This document shows, piece after piece, positions 1-13,876 of a DNA stretch of 64,000 nucleotides; within the stretch, counting starts at the first letter, position 1, and each line of letters starts with the position of its first letter. The notes under the pieces were generated by a model, which saw only the letters and a list, made by a program, of their open reading frames with translations, was not told where the DNA came from and ran no database searches. The translations under genes were made by a program, and so were the position numbers. Origin of the DNA: Hyalella azteca (taxonomy: Eukaryota > Arthropoda > Malacostraca > Amphipoda > Hyalellidae); contig NW_025932888.1 of NCBI RefSeq assembly GCF_000764305.2, positions 1-64,000 on the forward strand, given 5' to 3'.

Positions 1-150
1 CAATGTATTCACTGCGCCGGTATGGTCGGGTGGCACGACAGACGGCAGGCAATGTGTTCACTGCGCCGGTATGGTCGGGTGGCACGACAGACGGCTGACA
101 ATGTATTCACTGCGGTGGCACGGACGGACGGCACGATAGATGGCAGTTAG
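1..150. repeat. 49-bp minisatellite at window edge
   Basis: Units start at 1, 50 and 99 with the core 'tattcactgcgccggtatgg' (one has tgttcact). The third unit is shortened and diverged and fades out near 150. The array probably continues left of the window. No gene is seen in it. Confidence 0.85.
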
Positions 151-3120
151 CGAGGCTTTCGGTGAGGTCGTTAAAGAAAGACCACGGCAATAAAAACCAG
201 TCGGCAGCTCAAGGTCGAACCCGATTGACATTATTTGTGATAAAAAAGCTCTTATACAGTGATTTTTCTTGCTTAAATACGGTAATTATTCTCAGTCATT
301 GAAACTTATTGAATTTACCACACTGAAGCCTCAACTTTGTCCCAGTGGAATTTGTCCAACACAAGAAATTGCAGAAATAAAACAAATAGTGAATAAATTT
401 TTGTGAAATTAAAATCAAATATCGAAGTCAATTGATGCTATTTTATTTGAAAATGTTGCCGAGATCAGCTCCATTATCAGTTCTTCAACGATACAGGCAT
501 GATAATCAATGAAACTTCAAAATTTACAGGGTATGGAAGAGATTAAAACCTTACCTGCCAAATAATAGGGCGGATCAATAATATAATAAGTATACTTGAA
601 ACTTTCTCTGATTATAATTTTATTATAATTTGAGATTATAGCATACAATTGATGCAAAGTTCCGAACAAATTATATAATTAAACCATGGCAGAACCCAAA
701 AAAGTTAATCAACTATTTGCTATATACTAAATCACACTTAATCTCTCATGACTTTAACTTTTGTATCCTAAAATTAGCCTGCATTATTTTTTTATTGTTA
801 CCATGGTTGTGATTTACAAAATACTCACCCAGCCACCAATTTCACTCCAAAGTCTGCACAAGAGTGTCGTCCTGTTTATCGTCGTCTCAACTGCATTAGG
901 TCTCGGTAACAATTCACGGCCGCTATATTGTTTTGGTTCTCATTATGTGCGTCAGTGTCAACGCAAGAACAAAGTTTCAGTCATGAAATAACCTCTAATT
1001 TACATAGAAAGGTTACCGTATTACGGACGGTATTTTCATTTGTGTTATGTTTTGTGATACGCTCTGTGTAATGTATTCAGTTCAATCGAAGTAATTGCAA
1101 GAACGCCCGACTGTAAACACAAAATAATGTTATCATTATTTAGGGTGCTACATGAATGTGTCTACGTCACAGTTGTGCACAATACATTGTTATTCCTAAA
1201 ACTTTCTCAAACATCATTTCCTGCAATATTTCCCACCTACCATCTCGCAGGTAGCTATTCCCACCGTATTATCTGTATTATCTTCATCATGCAATTTCCC
1301 TTGTGTTATCTACTTTATTTTAATGAATTATCTTCGTTCACATTTCTTCTTATCTTAATTATTAAGGGGAACTTTATTAGACACTTCAGTCAGTGGATTT
1401 TTGAATAAATAAATATACAATATATTTAAATACACAGTTATTTTAATAAGCATAATGTCGGAAGAAAAATTATAACGAAGTTTTTCCTTCCATTTAACAC
1501 AGATATTTTAATAAAGTATAACCCAAGCACACACCAAGAGTACGAGCGGTTGGCTTCGTCAGGAATCGAAGAATGACTGAAAAGTGACATATGTCCATCC
1601 TAAGGTTAGGTCGATATGTTGCCAGAGCATCTGCTTATACATACTTTAAGCTAAGGTATTGCACCAATTATGTATACCCGAGGACAGTCGCGCGTGTCAT
1701 TTCACCTTTACCGTCCACTGCTCCTTCCCGCCCCTCTTTGATTATTCCCACCACACCTAGCATTTGCACCCCCCTCTTAGCACATGTACTGAAAGTTCTA
1801 TCAAACGCTTATGGCTACATCGATCTGTCTGATTTTTGGTGAAGAGATGGAGAAAAACATAGGGAACAAATCCTGACCTTCCAAAAATTTTTAACTCTAT
1901 TACTTTTCGAGTTACAGCCATTCAAAGCTGAATATCGTTTTTTTGGGACACCCCTTATAGAGTCCATACCATCTTGGTCTTCAGACAATGCAGCTCAGAC
2001 GCCATACGAAGCAACGCTTCACTGCGTCCTTGTCCTCAAGTCTTGTTGTCGGCGAGGCCCTATTCAACTTACTCGGTTGCACTATTTTAATTCAATTTCA
2101 TTTATTTTCAGTTAGGATTTCGCAAATTCATTTAGTTTTTTAAGACCCATTAATCTACTACATTAGTCTAATTAATCTAAATTTAAGCTACATTCCTGCA
2201 ATCTGTATTAAATTTTCGAATTGTATCGACATAAAATATTTATGTTCATTTTGCTAGATGCGTTTCTATCACCATTGATGATAATTCACAACTTGTATAA
2301 TGGATACCCAATAAATTCCTGTTCCGATGCATGAAACGAATTAACGAAGTTAAAACCGGTCCCACCTAATTTCACGAACAAAATTACCTTACTCATTAGG
2401 AAATCCTTTTAAAATTACCGTTAACTTCTGATGGCAATCCAACTGACGGGTGCGTAACTTAAAAAATCTTAACATGCATTTTTTATGTTCTGATATTCAC
2501 CGTGATTTTTGTGTTCTGAATCCTAAGTGATAGCTAATATATGACTTTTCTTGGTTTCAACGTTGTTTGTTGCAGAATTTTCTGTTATTCTGGATCCATT
2601 TCCTAGCGAAGAAGGAAAGAAAATGCTTATGCTCTCCGGGCTGACAGCAACGAAACGACTGACCATTTCTGCTCAAGAGCTTTTGCCCTCTGAGCAAAAG
2701 CCTAAGAGCTAATGACATTTAGCATGCCGAGTGTACGACATGTCGGATATTTTCAATGAGTTTTTGGACAGACGTGGTCAAGGTCATTTGGATGCATGAA
2801 ATACTTCCAATAAATGTGCTAATTTGATCACTTTCAGGGTATTGGGTTGAGCCCTAGGCACATATGTCGTGCAACGTTCAGTGTGAGAAATTAATTAATT
2901 ATTTTTATTCTTGCCGCTCAATTACAACAATTTTACAATTGTTCAAATCATTATGGACCCAATTTTCATGTTTTTCATTGGCTGTTACGTCTATTGTGCT
3001 TCACACTTAACTAATGACTATGTGAAACTGTAAAATGCAAAAAAAAATCTCTGAACATTGGGGTATTTTGTGATTCTTTTTAGCGCATTTTCTCATTTAT
3101 GGAAAAAATACACTATTGTG

Positions 3121-3166
3121 CTCGCCATGTCCGTCTGTCTGTCCGTCTGTCCGTCCGTCTGTCCGT
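3121..3166. repeat. (CTGT/CCGT)n simple repeat
   Basis: Imperfect tetranucleotide run of gtctgtctgtccgt type. A minus-strand ORF through it encodes only an RTDGRTDGQTDG low-complexity stretch, a translation of the repeat and not a gene. Confidence 0.8.
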
Positions 3167-4890
3167 GACCTCAAGTTTTCGTCGACGAGAAAATGCGCTC
3201 TTAGCTGAATTCGAAAAGGAATCGCAATGCTCTCGGTGTTGTTGTTTGCATCATTCATCAAATCTGCGTACATAATTCCAGCATAATACAAAAGCCTGCT
3301 TTCCATTTGTATGCTGACTCTGGATGAGGTCCCGAATCTTCATAACTAAATTTTTCTTATCATTCGCGAGAATTTCCATGCATCATTTTCGTTTGTACGT
3401 AATGAAATGATGAATCCTGATGATGATGATGAATTTCTTGGTCAAGATGGTAATTTATCACACTTGTTAAAAATATTTGTTTCAGTGAATAAAAAATGGG
3501 AAGAGTTTCTGAAGATACAGGCTGGTATTTTTTCTTGAAATATCTAATCTTGTTGAACGTTTACGAGTGAACAATGAACCGAAGAAAATGTTATCTCATT
3601 CCGTTTGGGCATTATTTACCATTCGTTCCTCTAGCAATGTTTTGTTACGTCTGTCAGTCAATTTTTACCAACGTACGCGAGCGTACCGCGTGCCTTCACA
3701 ATTCGCTCAACGGAGTCTGATGAACGACTTCAAGATCAGAGCGCGCATATCAAACAGAGCACTACCGGCCTTATCCAGTTTCTCGGAATTTGAGCTAAGA
3801 GAAGTTGAAATAAGTTCGCCTGGATTATCGTGAAGAATTATTTCCATTAGCTTTTAATTTGAATCATTCTGGTATAAACTAGATGAAACCTACACTTGTT
3901 TACCTCCTCTAACTTCTTCATTTATTTACAGGATCGTTACCTTACTCGGTCAGGTTGAATCTTTGTTGCGAAATATGATTTTGAGCGACAATGTCTCGGT
4001 ATCGCTGGACTTTGGTTCGTTTCGATTTTTCAGTATACTATGAAGAACAAAATATAAGAATATTTGACTTCGCAATTATATTATTAATTATATCGACAAA
4101 AGTCAAATCGATAAGTTGAAATCTAAAATATATTTTTTTCCTAATTTTGTGTGTTTAAAAGCATGGCCTTAGAAAAATAAATGGGCCGAGGAGCGCGTAT
4201 CAATATAAATATCGTTGCACTACTTTGCATGCAAAACTAATAAATTTTTATTAGTAAATAATGGCATAGATGTTGAAATGTAATTTAAAAATTGCAATAA
4301 TATTAACCATTTGACAAGCGTAAATTATTTAAAAGAAAATAACATAAAAATGTTCGTTCATATCGAAACGGGAGTATAGTCGGAGGTCCGTGGAAAACAT
4401 CGGTCGGAAGGTGTCTTTCATTAATTGACTCTAATTCAATTTGGCAATTATCAACAGAATTCTAGGAAACAGGATAATGGAGGACGGGATTAGCAAAAAT
4501 CGTGATTATCTATATCGAGCAACGTCTTGTTGTTTTGAAAACAAAATACATGGTAAAAAATACATTCGAATTCATAAAGAGTTTTGATGAGGTTCAAACT
4601 TCGATATGAGTTTGAACATGAACATTCATGCTTAACAATGTTTTAAAATAAGAATTTGTGAAAAAAAATGAAAATGCGATTTGATGAAAGTTTCGTAAAT
4701 TTTCAGAGATTGCATACTTCGTGTCGTGCAACGCCGGGCTATCTGATCATATACATTTCAATATGACTGAGATGAAAGCTGAATCTTGAATGGTTTTAAC
4801 GAGTCTTGAGTGGAGGAATAGCATTCAGGTTGAAAATTAATAAATATTATCATTTTGCTGGAAAAAGCTCATATGTATTTATTAATATTA

Positions 4891-5056
4891 TCTTGCAGTT
4901 CATGAGTGTTTTTACATGAAATTTTAATTTCACCAATTTTAAATAAAATTAATATATATAATTAATATAAATATAATATATATATTTAAAATACTATAAA
5001 TTTTTAGCATTGTCTTGCTGCTCTTGCAGTTCATGAGTGTGATTACATGAAATTTA
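4891..5056. repeat. Direct repeat pair, about 35 bp, spacing 131 bp
   Basis: The sequence 'tcttgcagttcatgagtgt' followed by 'ttacatgaaattt' occurs at 4891-4926 and again at 5022-5056, with an AT-only tract between. It could be a local tandem duplication or flank an old insertion. Confidence 0.7.
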
Positions 5057-6064
5057 TTTGTAGTTGTGAATTTATTTATTGTAGATTTATTTTTGTATTT
5101 ACTGAAGGAGGAATGCGGGTGTGCACACTGCGAAATTTGCATGTGATGTAAAGCCCGAACGGAGCTGTAAGTTGTAAGGTCAAGATATGAATTAGTAGAG
5201 CAGAATCTGTTAACTGATGTAAGCAAATTTTTTTGTAGGCATAATCTGGCGCAAGTTTATAACTCAAGTTTACCACGTATCGCAAGCTTAGTTATTTATT
5301 TTGTTCTCTTAGGAAAGCCTCGTAACTTATTCTCTTACTCCGATCGGTAAGAAAGGAAGCTGCAAATTTCATTACTGTAAAGCGCACCTGTTCATGCCGT
5401 AGGAAGGATTGATTCAATAAAGTGATTTTGATGAAGAAATCAGTAACTAGGTCACCACACGATAAAAATATACCTAATATTGATTATAAAATATTGACCT
5501 TTATCTTTCCCGAGGAAAGAAGTCCTCTCCTTACAACTCTATGAGCGATCTATTTTATGAAGTTTGTTTGGAGTTTGTTTTTGTTTTTGCCTTGCAATCT
5601 AAAATTGTACTTTAGTTCTGGAATCAGGAGACATTGCATTCATTCGATTTGAAATGACTGTTTAAAATGGTACGAGCATAATGTTAAATTTTCAATCTAT
5701 CGTTATACAATTTCATTATAAGTTTACCCATTATAATTTACTTTAAATTTGACATGGAGGTAAACAGGAGGCTTTGTGTTGAATGAGGGTTGAAGGGATC
5801 TTTTTTCGTTGATATTACTTAATATGAAATTAAAATGGAGAAAAAGAACGATTTTTATAAGAGGTTCCCAGATGTTAGGGAATACCGAACCCGATAAATG
5901 CAAAATTTAGTTACTAACAATTAATAATTTTAGAAGAAACGCTTACCCAGAAATGTGGTCCTGAGTCACATCAACACCAACAAAGCTGATAGAACATAAT
6001 TTATTTTTCTATTTAACTCAATGACCCATATCTCTAATTGGGCCTAATTTTGATAATTTCTCAC

Positions 6065-6607
6065 ATGGTATCGGTCGAGAGCGTTGGCCGTGATGGATAT
6101 GGTGGAGACGAAGATGGACGTGGCCTGCAGAGTGCCCACCAGCTTGCACAAGAAGGGGGTGTCCCCGAGCGGCCAGTATTGAGGGACGATCTCGAGCAAC
6201 GTGAGTGGAGTGGTGGCCAACTTCCTGATGACGGCGAGCACGACGAGCGAGTTGCCTGCCACACCCACGGTGATGACGGCGCCGTAAACGAGCAGAAGAG
6301 CGGCGAGCAGAGCTCCGTCGAGCCGTAAATTGCGCTCGAACTTCAGGATCAAGTCAAAGTTCAGGCCACCGCTCGTGTTCCACAGAACGCTCAAGTTGCG
6401 CGACAGGTCCAAGTCGCTCACATTCATAGGAATTGAGCTAACTTTTGAAATGTGTAAGAATGTTTCTTTTGGTGACCCAATGTTTTCTTCGCTGCCTGAA
6501 TCTTGCTCTTCTGTGACAAGCAAATCCATTCCAAAGTAATTTTGGTACGTCTCTGTTGTTCGCATAGATGCATTCAGTTTTTTAGTGTCAGCAATAGAAC
6601 GACTCAA
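6065..6607 (-). pseudogene. Neuropeptide F receptor-like GPCR exon lacking TM2
   Basis: Class A peptide GPCR, closest in my memory to insect neuropeptide F (NPY-like) receptors, which are Gi-coupled plasma-membrane receptors. An N-terminal extracellular region with NLS and NTS glycosylation sites is followed by TM1 (LLVYGAVITVGVAGNSLVV). After AVIRK the frame jumps to TTPLTLLEI and then YWPLG, CKLVGTLQATSIFVSTISIT and ALDRYH (TM3 and DRY box). About 22 residues are missing at 6215-6223: the first intracellular loop and nearly all of TM2, including its conserved Asp. The frame is kept. The exon ends CCAT|GTGAGA, a good splice donor at 6065. No ATG lies at the 5' limit of the open frame; an internal ATG is at 6562. 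No downstream exon was found between 1 and 6040. Either a pseudogene copy, a deletion allele or an assembly collapse. Confidence 0.75.
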
Positions 6608-7269
6608 TTCATGAGTTTATCTTTATATTCAATGTTTCAATGAATATAGAAACATTGAATATATACTGAATTTAATAGATAGAATATATATAGTCAAGTC
6701 AGTGTTTCCTCCGAATTACCCAAGTTTAGGTACGCGGTTCTTAGGTTCAGGGAAGATGAACATGAATCATGTAGATTCTTCGTAGCTTGACTTTTTATTC
6801 TTATTATTAATCATTTTGATTAATAATATGAATGATTAATCATATTCTTAATCATATTATTAATCATTTTAGTTTCACAGTGCATTTCAATTTTTATTTG
6901 CTTTAACAATAATTTAATCATTTCAAGTCCACGAATGTTTTATTAGCATCGGAACACCATTTTGGACGGAATTGCATTCTAAATTCAAGTTTTGAAGGCG
7001 CCCATGAATTCTTCATTTGCTCTATGCTTATAAATAACCTAGTAAATTCTTTTACCTGTTCACAATACATGACTTGGGAAATTAAGCTCAATTATCCAGA
7101 ATTGTTTTATCTTCATGTTTGTTTTTCTGTGCAGCGATCTTGATAAATTACATTCAACATCAGAAAATTTTGATGAATTTTTCAAATTACAGAGCACTTT
7201 TTAGGGCAAAATTAACATCTTTACGAATGCACCTAATTGTCCCTCGCCTGTTAAGAAAAACTACGTTTA

Positions 7270-7376
7270 ATATGCACGGATGCTTTGGCGGTGAAGATCG
7301 CGACGAGCTCGCAGTACGCACACCAGAGTGGGAGCGTGCACAACCATCCCCCGTGCTGGCTGAGCTCAACTGAATT
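7270..7376 (-). other. Possible orphan exon, GC-rich
   Basis: A GC-rich island in AT-rich DNA. On the minus strand an acceptor-like 'aaattcag' precedes it at about 7377, and one frame reads WLCTLPLWCAYCELVAIFTA, hydrophobic and rich in Cys and Trp like a membrane segment. Another minus frame gives a Ser-rich peptide. The donor (ATCC|GTGCAT) is weak. I do not recognise a family; it may be chance. Confidence 0.2.
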
Positions 7377-7451
7377 TCAGCAAACAGATGACGCCAATAT
7401 ATGCCGACCAGGTTCCCCGAACAAAGTTCCGCTTGCGTGTCGCATTAGCCG

Positions 7452-7477
7452 GGCATTTAGCGGCCCCGCTAAATGCC
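7452..7477. repeat. Perfect hairpin, 12-bp arms
   Basis: The arm ggcatttagcgg is followed by a 2-base loop and its exact reverse complement ccgctaaatgcc. It is GC-rich against an AT-rich background. No T-run follows, so it is not a terminator. Confidence 0.8.
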
Positions 7478-9121
7478 TCATATACGAAATGGCCTCAAAC
7501 GATTAAAGAATATAACCGTAGTCTTCAGTATATTTATTTAAATAAAAATTAAGGTGAAAGGTTCAAAATTTATTTCAAAATGTTTAAGCATGAGCTGATC
7601 CCTGCCTTCCTTTTTGCATGAAATTTATAGCCAGGTGACTCACACCGGAGGACGTAACCGGTTCACTTGGAGCCTCCCTGCTAAGCAGTCCAGAATGATC
7701 ACATTTGTCAATAGATTTAAATTTCTCTTCATCGCATAATATATTTTCTCCTAATTTGTTCGAATTTTTCTAATGAACTTCATCTCATCGTAATATTTGG
7801 CTTTATTTCCTGAGATATTACTGTGGAACATCAACTGTGTGATGAATTATGTTTTTGAAGTCTGTTTTTGTTATCACTCGATATAAGTATTATTAGTTAA
7901 TGTATCTTATGAGTCAAATGTTTTTAGCCTGGCATGCTTACTAGCAGCCGCTTCATAATTCTTTCTGTGATAACATTCCTGTTCCTCCATTTGGTCTATC
8001 GTAAATGATACCTAAATATTAGTGGCATTTCCCGTAGACTTTTCCGTGAGACGTCCTGCCTTCCGTGGAGCTATGCCGGCCGTGGCTATCGGAAGAATGT
8101 TTACCCGTCGCTTTACATTAAAATCACATTGGATATGGTCACGTCTACTTGATTTTTTAATCAAGTGCATGAGAGTTCTTTGACTAATTTAACAAGAGTT
8201 AAAAATTATTTTTGCACTCATTTAATTTTGTAAATTTTTTTTTATGTTTTATAACAACAATAATATGTAATATGAAATGACATAACAACAGTTATCGGTC
8301 TAATATCTAAAAATTGAATAATTAATTCCTGCTTAATTCCTAAAACAAAGGTACATTACGGGCAGCCTGCCATGTACTGTTTCTCTAATTGGGCGTTCGA
8401 TCATCGAGCGTTGATGTTTCCATCGACTGTCCGTCCCTGCGTTCGGCTCTCCGTCTGACTGTTGTCATAAAATAATGGCTTCCTTTACCTCAATGCTCGT
8501 AACTTGTGCCCTTGACTATTGAGAGTGGCATTTCAATATAGAAATTCTGTAATTAATGCAATTATTTGAAATGATCAAAAATAACCAGATGTTGAGGAGT
8601 TGAGGATTCGAACGTAACTCCAAATTAGCGTCCTACGTTTCTCGGTCAGAGCTATCCGAAACTCGGCAGTCAAAATAATTTCAGTTGCAGATTTGAATCA
8701 CGCAACGATGCTCGTGGCAGACATGGGAATAAGATCTCTTCTTCATTTATCGTGTTGAGTTAAAAAGAAATTTAGGATAAATGCATGTCTAGAATGATTG
8801 ATGCGCATTTAATGACTGTGCATTCAATGGTAATAAACATAATCGTTACCTCGCCTAGTTACCGCGAGCAAATTTTTGTAATTATTTTTGTGCAATTCAT
8901 CGCAATTACATTACAAATTCTGTCACTGTGAAGCCTTCCTTTGAACTCAATGAAGTATAAGCCTCAATGATTTTTAATTTTGCTTGTCAACGAGTTTTAA
9001 CTGCTGTTTTCAGTAACGAAAGAGTCGGAAGCATTTAATAGGTGCAAGGTGCGTGCTAAAATTTGCACGTATCGACGTGCTAGCTTTACTGCTCGATAAA
9101 GGTATTTTACTGCTCGCTGGG

Positions 9122-9294
9122 GTATTAATTGAAACGCAAGTCGCGGTGCAAGGTGAGCCAGAATGAGGTGTATGTATCAAAATGCCAGTATTACTGCGAC
9201 AAAAACACTTCGCTTGAGTATTAATTGTAACGCAAGTCGTGGTGCGGACTGCTGCCTAATGAGGTGCATGTATCAAAGTGTCAGTGTTACCGCA
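9122..9294. repeat. 96-bp tandem duplication
   Basis: The block beginning gtattaattgaaacgcaagtcg and running through aatgaggtgtatgtatcaaa at 9122-9198 recurs diverged at 9218-9294. A plus-strand ORF across it repeats an MRCMYQ peptide only because the DNA is duplicated. Confidence 0.8.
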
Positions 9295-12210
9295 AAGTGT
9301 CAGTGTCATTGTTCACACCCCGGCTGCTCTTTTGATCTTCTCGCCGCTTTTCTGAGTCTGCAGCAAAGTTCAAGCACCGGAAGTGTTGCTTCTAATAAGT
9401 TCGTTCTAAGACTAACCCCTTAATGCTTCTCACACGTGTTGTCTTTGAAGGATTTTCAATGATGTTCTCTTGCTTGCATGCCTCACACTGTAAGATTGTT
9501 ATCCGCGCTACTGCGAGTAATAGAATTTTTTCAGGCTTAGCCAGCCAATGCAGAGCACTTCGTCTCGTTTGTCCCTCTGATCGAGATTGACCGAGTTATT
9601 AGGCTCTAGGGTGCTTCAACCTTACCTCAGGTGAAGTTGAAGATTGGTATTAGCATGTAATTAGTGTTATATGGATTATTGTAATGCTATTATATTGAGG
9701 CCTTTATTATTTTATTGATCATTTATTCGTGTTGGTTGTTAATCTTCTAGGGCAGAGCGGAGTCTATCTCCTCTCCAATTCCTCTATATAGTAACTCTTA
9801 AGCTTTCTAGATGGTAGGTTCTCCTGAATAAAGGTAAAGACTAAGTTATATATTACTGAGCTTAAACTACAGTCACACATACACCATTGTAGACGTTTGT
9901 GTGAAACGAGAAAAGAATATCTATTTGCCGTGTGCACACGTTTCGGAATAGTATATCCGGACGTATTAATACTAATATCGAATGCACTAAAACCATGATG
10001 CATCATATAACTTGAAAACTTGGAAGTACTCGTATTTTTCAATTATGTTCAGTCGACTGGAAATGTCGGAGAAAAACTTCCATTATTTTACGAAGATTTT
10101 CCAAGTGTTAGTAAATTTTATAGATAAAATGTACTATAGTCTATAAAATAGGCATAGAATAGTTAATCTTTAAGTATATGTATAGGTTCAATGTCATTAA
10201 CATAGCTTTTAGATCAATAATTGTTTCCAATTAAAAACAAGCAAAAATAACGTTCAGGTAAATTTGATAATGAATTCACTATCCAAAACATTAAAGTGAA
10301 CGAAATTATTTTAAAAATGCATGTTATGAGCACTAATTTACTAACCGAAAAGTGTTAAGCTTATGTTTTCTATTCAATATTCCTAGGCAGCTCTCCTCTA
10401 GTAAACGTTTCCACGAGAATGGACATTTTCCCGTGCCCGAATGTCGTAAAATTCGCGCGAAAAGTGCGCCGCCTAAGATTTTGGGGTTGCAACCGTGGAT
10501 GCTAGAGCTCACATAGAAATATAACTTGATAAAATCTTATTGAATCATTCGCTGCAGCTTCGGACCGATCAAACGATACGTCTGGTTACATTTATCTAGA
10601 ACCCTCGTATTATAAATGATTAATTACTTTCTCTGTTTTAAATTATTTCTATTATCTATCGTGCGTGTAACGTCTTTTCTACTTTGTCTCATAGGCCATT
10701 GGATTTTTAATCTCTCTAGGTTCTAAATGTTAACAGTAATTTTAAATAAGATAATTGATTGAAAATTTAGGAAATATCAAGACTAAGATGGCACTTCAGT
10801 CTGCGTGCTGACAAAATTAAATAAAAAAATGTTCTGAATCAACATTTTTAAAAAGGTTTTGTCGAATTTCATGATTTAATTCTGAAGGCCGATAAGATCA
10901 CGATAATAAATTACCCCAATTGAATACTTTACTGAGTTACATGCATAAAGAAGGAGTTCTGATATTAACCGTCTGTGAAATTGAACGTTTCTTAAGCTTT
11001 GATGCCCTCGCAAGTTGTATATATTACCAGTAAACCCATCAGCCTGTAAACTAGTTTGAATAAATGCGTACACCACATACTTCTCAATAGTTTCATGCTT
11101 GTATATCACAAAATATATATTTGTTTGCACGAGTCTCCAGTTTAGATTAGTTAGCAGCAATTGTTTTGTTGCAGAATGCTGGAGATTACCTGGAGTGTTA
11201 ACTCGTTTATCATGTATAAAATTTACGAGAATTTTAAACTTTTTGAGCTTCTTCTTGACGTGCCAAATCTTTTTACATTTTTCTTTGAAAACTGCAGGAA
11301 AATTTTTAATTTAACTACAACGTTAAAATAATTTAACGCTGATTTAAAAGAGTGCTTGAGCCAAAATTGAGAAAATCAGATATTAGATTCTATTAAATCT
11401 ATGAAAATAATTTTCCGCCCGAGATTCGCGTAAAATCACTGAAGTGTTGGATCGTTACTTTCACTGCGTGAGAAATTCAAGGCCAACGTCACTCCTGTCG
11501 TTGGCTTCTCACAGAACAATAAATCTCAAATGTTTCCATCTACATCACCAAACAAAAACCAATCCAGTTATGAACGGATCTTCCAATGAAATTCTCATGA
11601 TCTTTCGAAAACACTTTCACGCGCTTTTATATATTTAAATCCGTATTTGTGGCATGTAATGCACTTCGAGGCTTTAGTAAAATATATAGCGAGGTTTTCG
11701 TCGCTCTAAGTCCTTTTCACGAATAATCCTGAAATGGCCATGCTCCCTTCGGCAGTAAAATAATAAATATTTGTAATATTCTCAGTCTCTTAAATCACTA
11801 CTAAAAATAATCAATCTCTTAATCAATCTCTTGATTCTCTTCTTATAACAAGATTGGTCTTTAGATCCTTACATGTAGCAGATTAAGTGTCTAAGAAGCC
11901 AATATAATCGGAAAATAGATTCAAGCGGAAATACACAAGTGGAAAAATGACCATAACTTTATAAATAGAAAATGCATCAAAATTGGGTCAGCTAACCTTG
12001 TCACATGTCAATTAACTGAAAAGAATATAACTTGTTTATTTATCAAACGAGTTGCTATCAAGACGCCATATTAGTATTTCAGTGCTCGTCTTGCCAACAG
12101 ACTTCAGGCAGCTTAATGACCATTTCTAAGCATTATATGGATAGTCATCTACAACACCATAACTCATTTATGGTGCGCAAGATCGGGTTTAAAACTTCAC
12201 CCAGATCATT

Positions 12211-12250
12211 TATAATAACAATATAATAATAACAATAATAATAATAATAT
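12211..12250. repeat. (AAT/AAC)n simple repeat
   Basis: Imperfect trinucleotide run of ataataacaataataat type. Confidence 0.85.
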
Positions 12251-13876
12251 TAAAGTTTTCAGAAATAAGGATTAGAACATTTTAAAATTTGGCTCAGAAA
12301 ATTTTACAATTTTACTCCGAGTTCAATGTAACGGCCACTTACGTTACCTCTATGTTCGGTATCTCAAAAACTTGTCTTATATTTTCAACATCCATGACAG
12401 CCCATTTCGGTCGCTCTATCTATTCGATTAACTCAAGGACAAGTCCTGGAAAACATGTTGAATCTTTTCTCTGATTTAGTAATATTGCCGAAAATCTTCC
12501 TTGATTTTATTTCATGCGCATTACTATTGAAGGTCAAATTACATCAATACATGCAACTACAAGTTGACTTCTGCTGCTTAACGATTACTGGCAAATAACT
12601 AATTGAATTACCGGATATTATTTTAAAATGTACATTACGGTACCACGAACTGGCCACTGAAGAAACTGTCAAACGCAAGAAAAGGAATAAATCACCAAGT
12701 ATATCAATTGTATGAAGATTTAATTCAGATAATTTTCAATTGAAAAAGTGTCCTGAATTTTTTCTGAATTTTCTCAAATCTATTTCAAAATTTGAAAACA
12801 AAAATTATTTATGATCCCTAATTGGCATTTTAACACATTTTTTTGTTTAAATCTAAATTACTGGAGCTCTATGCTTGATTAATTTTAGTTAACGGGAAAA
12901 AATCTGTGGTCTTTGATTGAAGCGATACGCACGCAATGTGACTAATTATATCAGCAAGGTTATTGAGAGACACTATTGTAGTTCATATCATGCACTCAAT
13001 ACTACTACACCAACGTATTGTACTATTGAGCCTCAATGATAGTGCAATGAATCATCATAATTATGAAGCGCTGCAAAGGCTGTCCACACAATGCCGAACT
13101 CTCAGTGAGCCGCTCGAAGCTGAGTGCTGTCTGGAGGTGATCTATGTGGCCATAGATCACTCTGCTCCTCGGGACTCTTCGGCTATCGGGTGCCACGTAG
13201 CCTGCAGACGCGTTCTCTGTTGTGTCTGCCGGCCTGAGATCGCCAGAGCTGCGGACGGTTTTAGATGGAATGGAGTTGTTAGGTTTCAGAAATGAAGTGA
13301 ATCTAATATGGCATCTGTACACTAAGTTTTTGTACAATCGAGTTTTTATTATTAATCAATTGAGATATGAACATTAAGCCAGCTTCCGCACACCCATGCT
13401 AGTATTTTTGCCACATAGATACATGGAGCGCACGGTTGGAAGTTCTCTCACGATGTTTCAACTGATATATTCAGTGTCACCATCTCACCCGCGTGGCTCA
13501 AATAGGTATACTTGTTTATCATGTTTGTCGAAGGATAGAATGTGCTGGTCTATCTATACCTAAAATTGTTCATAAGTAAAATTTAACTTTATTTTTTGTA
13601 TAATTTTACTATCCTCAATATATGCTTTAATTGTAAGTAATAAACTTGTCGTTTTTTTAGCTTACAAGTTGGAGTGATGCGAACAAAATGTTGTGTTTCT
13701 TAATTACTAATTATCTGTCCGAAGGAGTGTTAACAATGAACTGCTCGTTCAGAACAAAAATCTGGACAGATTATAATAGATTGGTATTTTTTAAATTTAA
13801 GATTAATTTCAAACAACAAACCTCACCCTATTCTTTGCGTATCAAGTCTATGCAATACGAACGAATAAAGTAAATT

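Larger units (their letters stand above)
151..6040. other. AT-rich DNA without a recognisable gene
   Basis: No open frame here resembles a protein family I know, and the short ORFs on both strands look like chance. Contents that can be named are a CTGT/CCGT simple repeat at about 3121-3165, a 131-bp-spaced direct repeat at 4891-5056, and an AT-only tract at about 4948-4990. Confidence 0.5.
6608..13876. other. Mostly unassigned DNA
   Basis: No protein family is recognised. It holds a perfect 12-bp-arm hairpin (7452-7477), an exon-like GC-rich patch (about 7270-7376), a 96-bp duplication (9122-9294), an AAT simple repeat (12211-12250) and a GC-richer patch near 13080-13270 that is open on both strands without similarity I know. 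Confidence 0.5.

Noticed and set aside
6038..6328. Plus-strand 96-residue ORF
   Set aside because: Antisense of the GPCR exon; no family similarity, while the minus strand is clear.
12963..13337. Overlapping ORFs of 110 and 104 residues on opposite strands
   Set aside because: GC-richer patch open both ways; neither product is recognisable and no splice context supports them.
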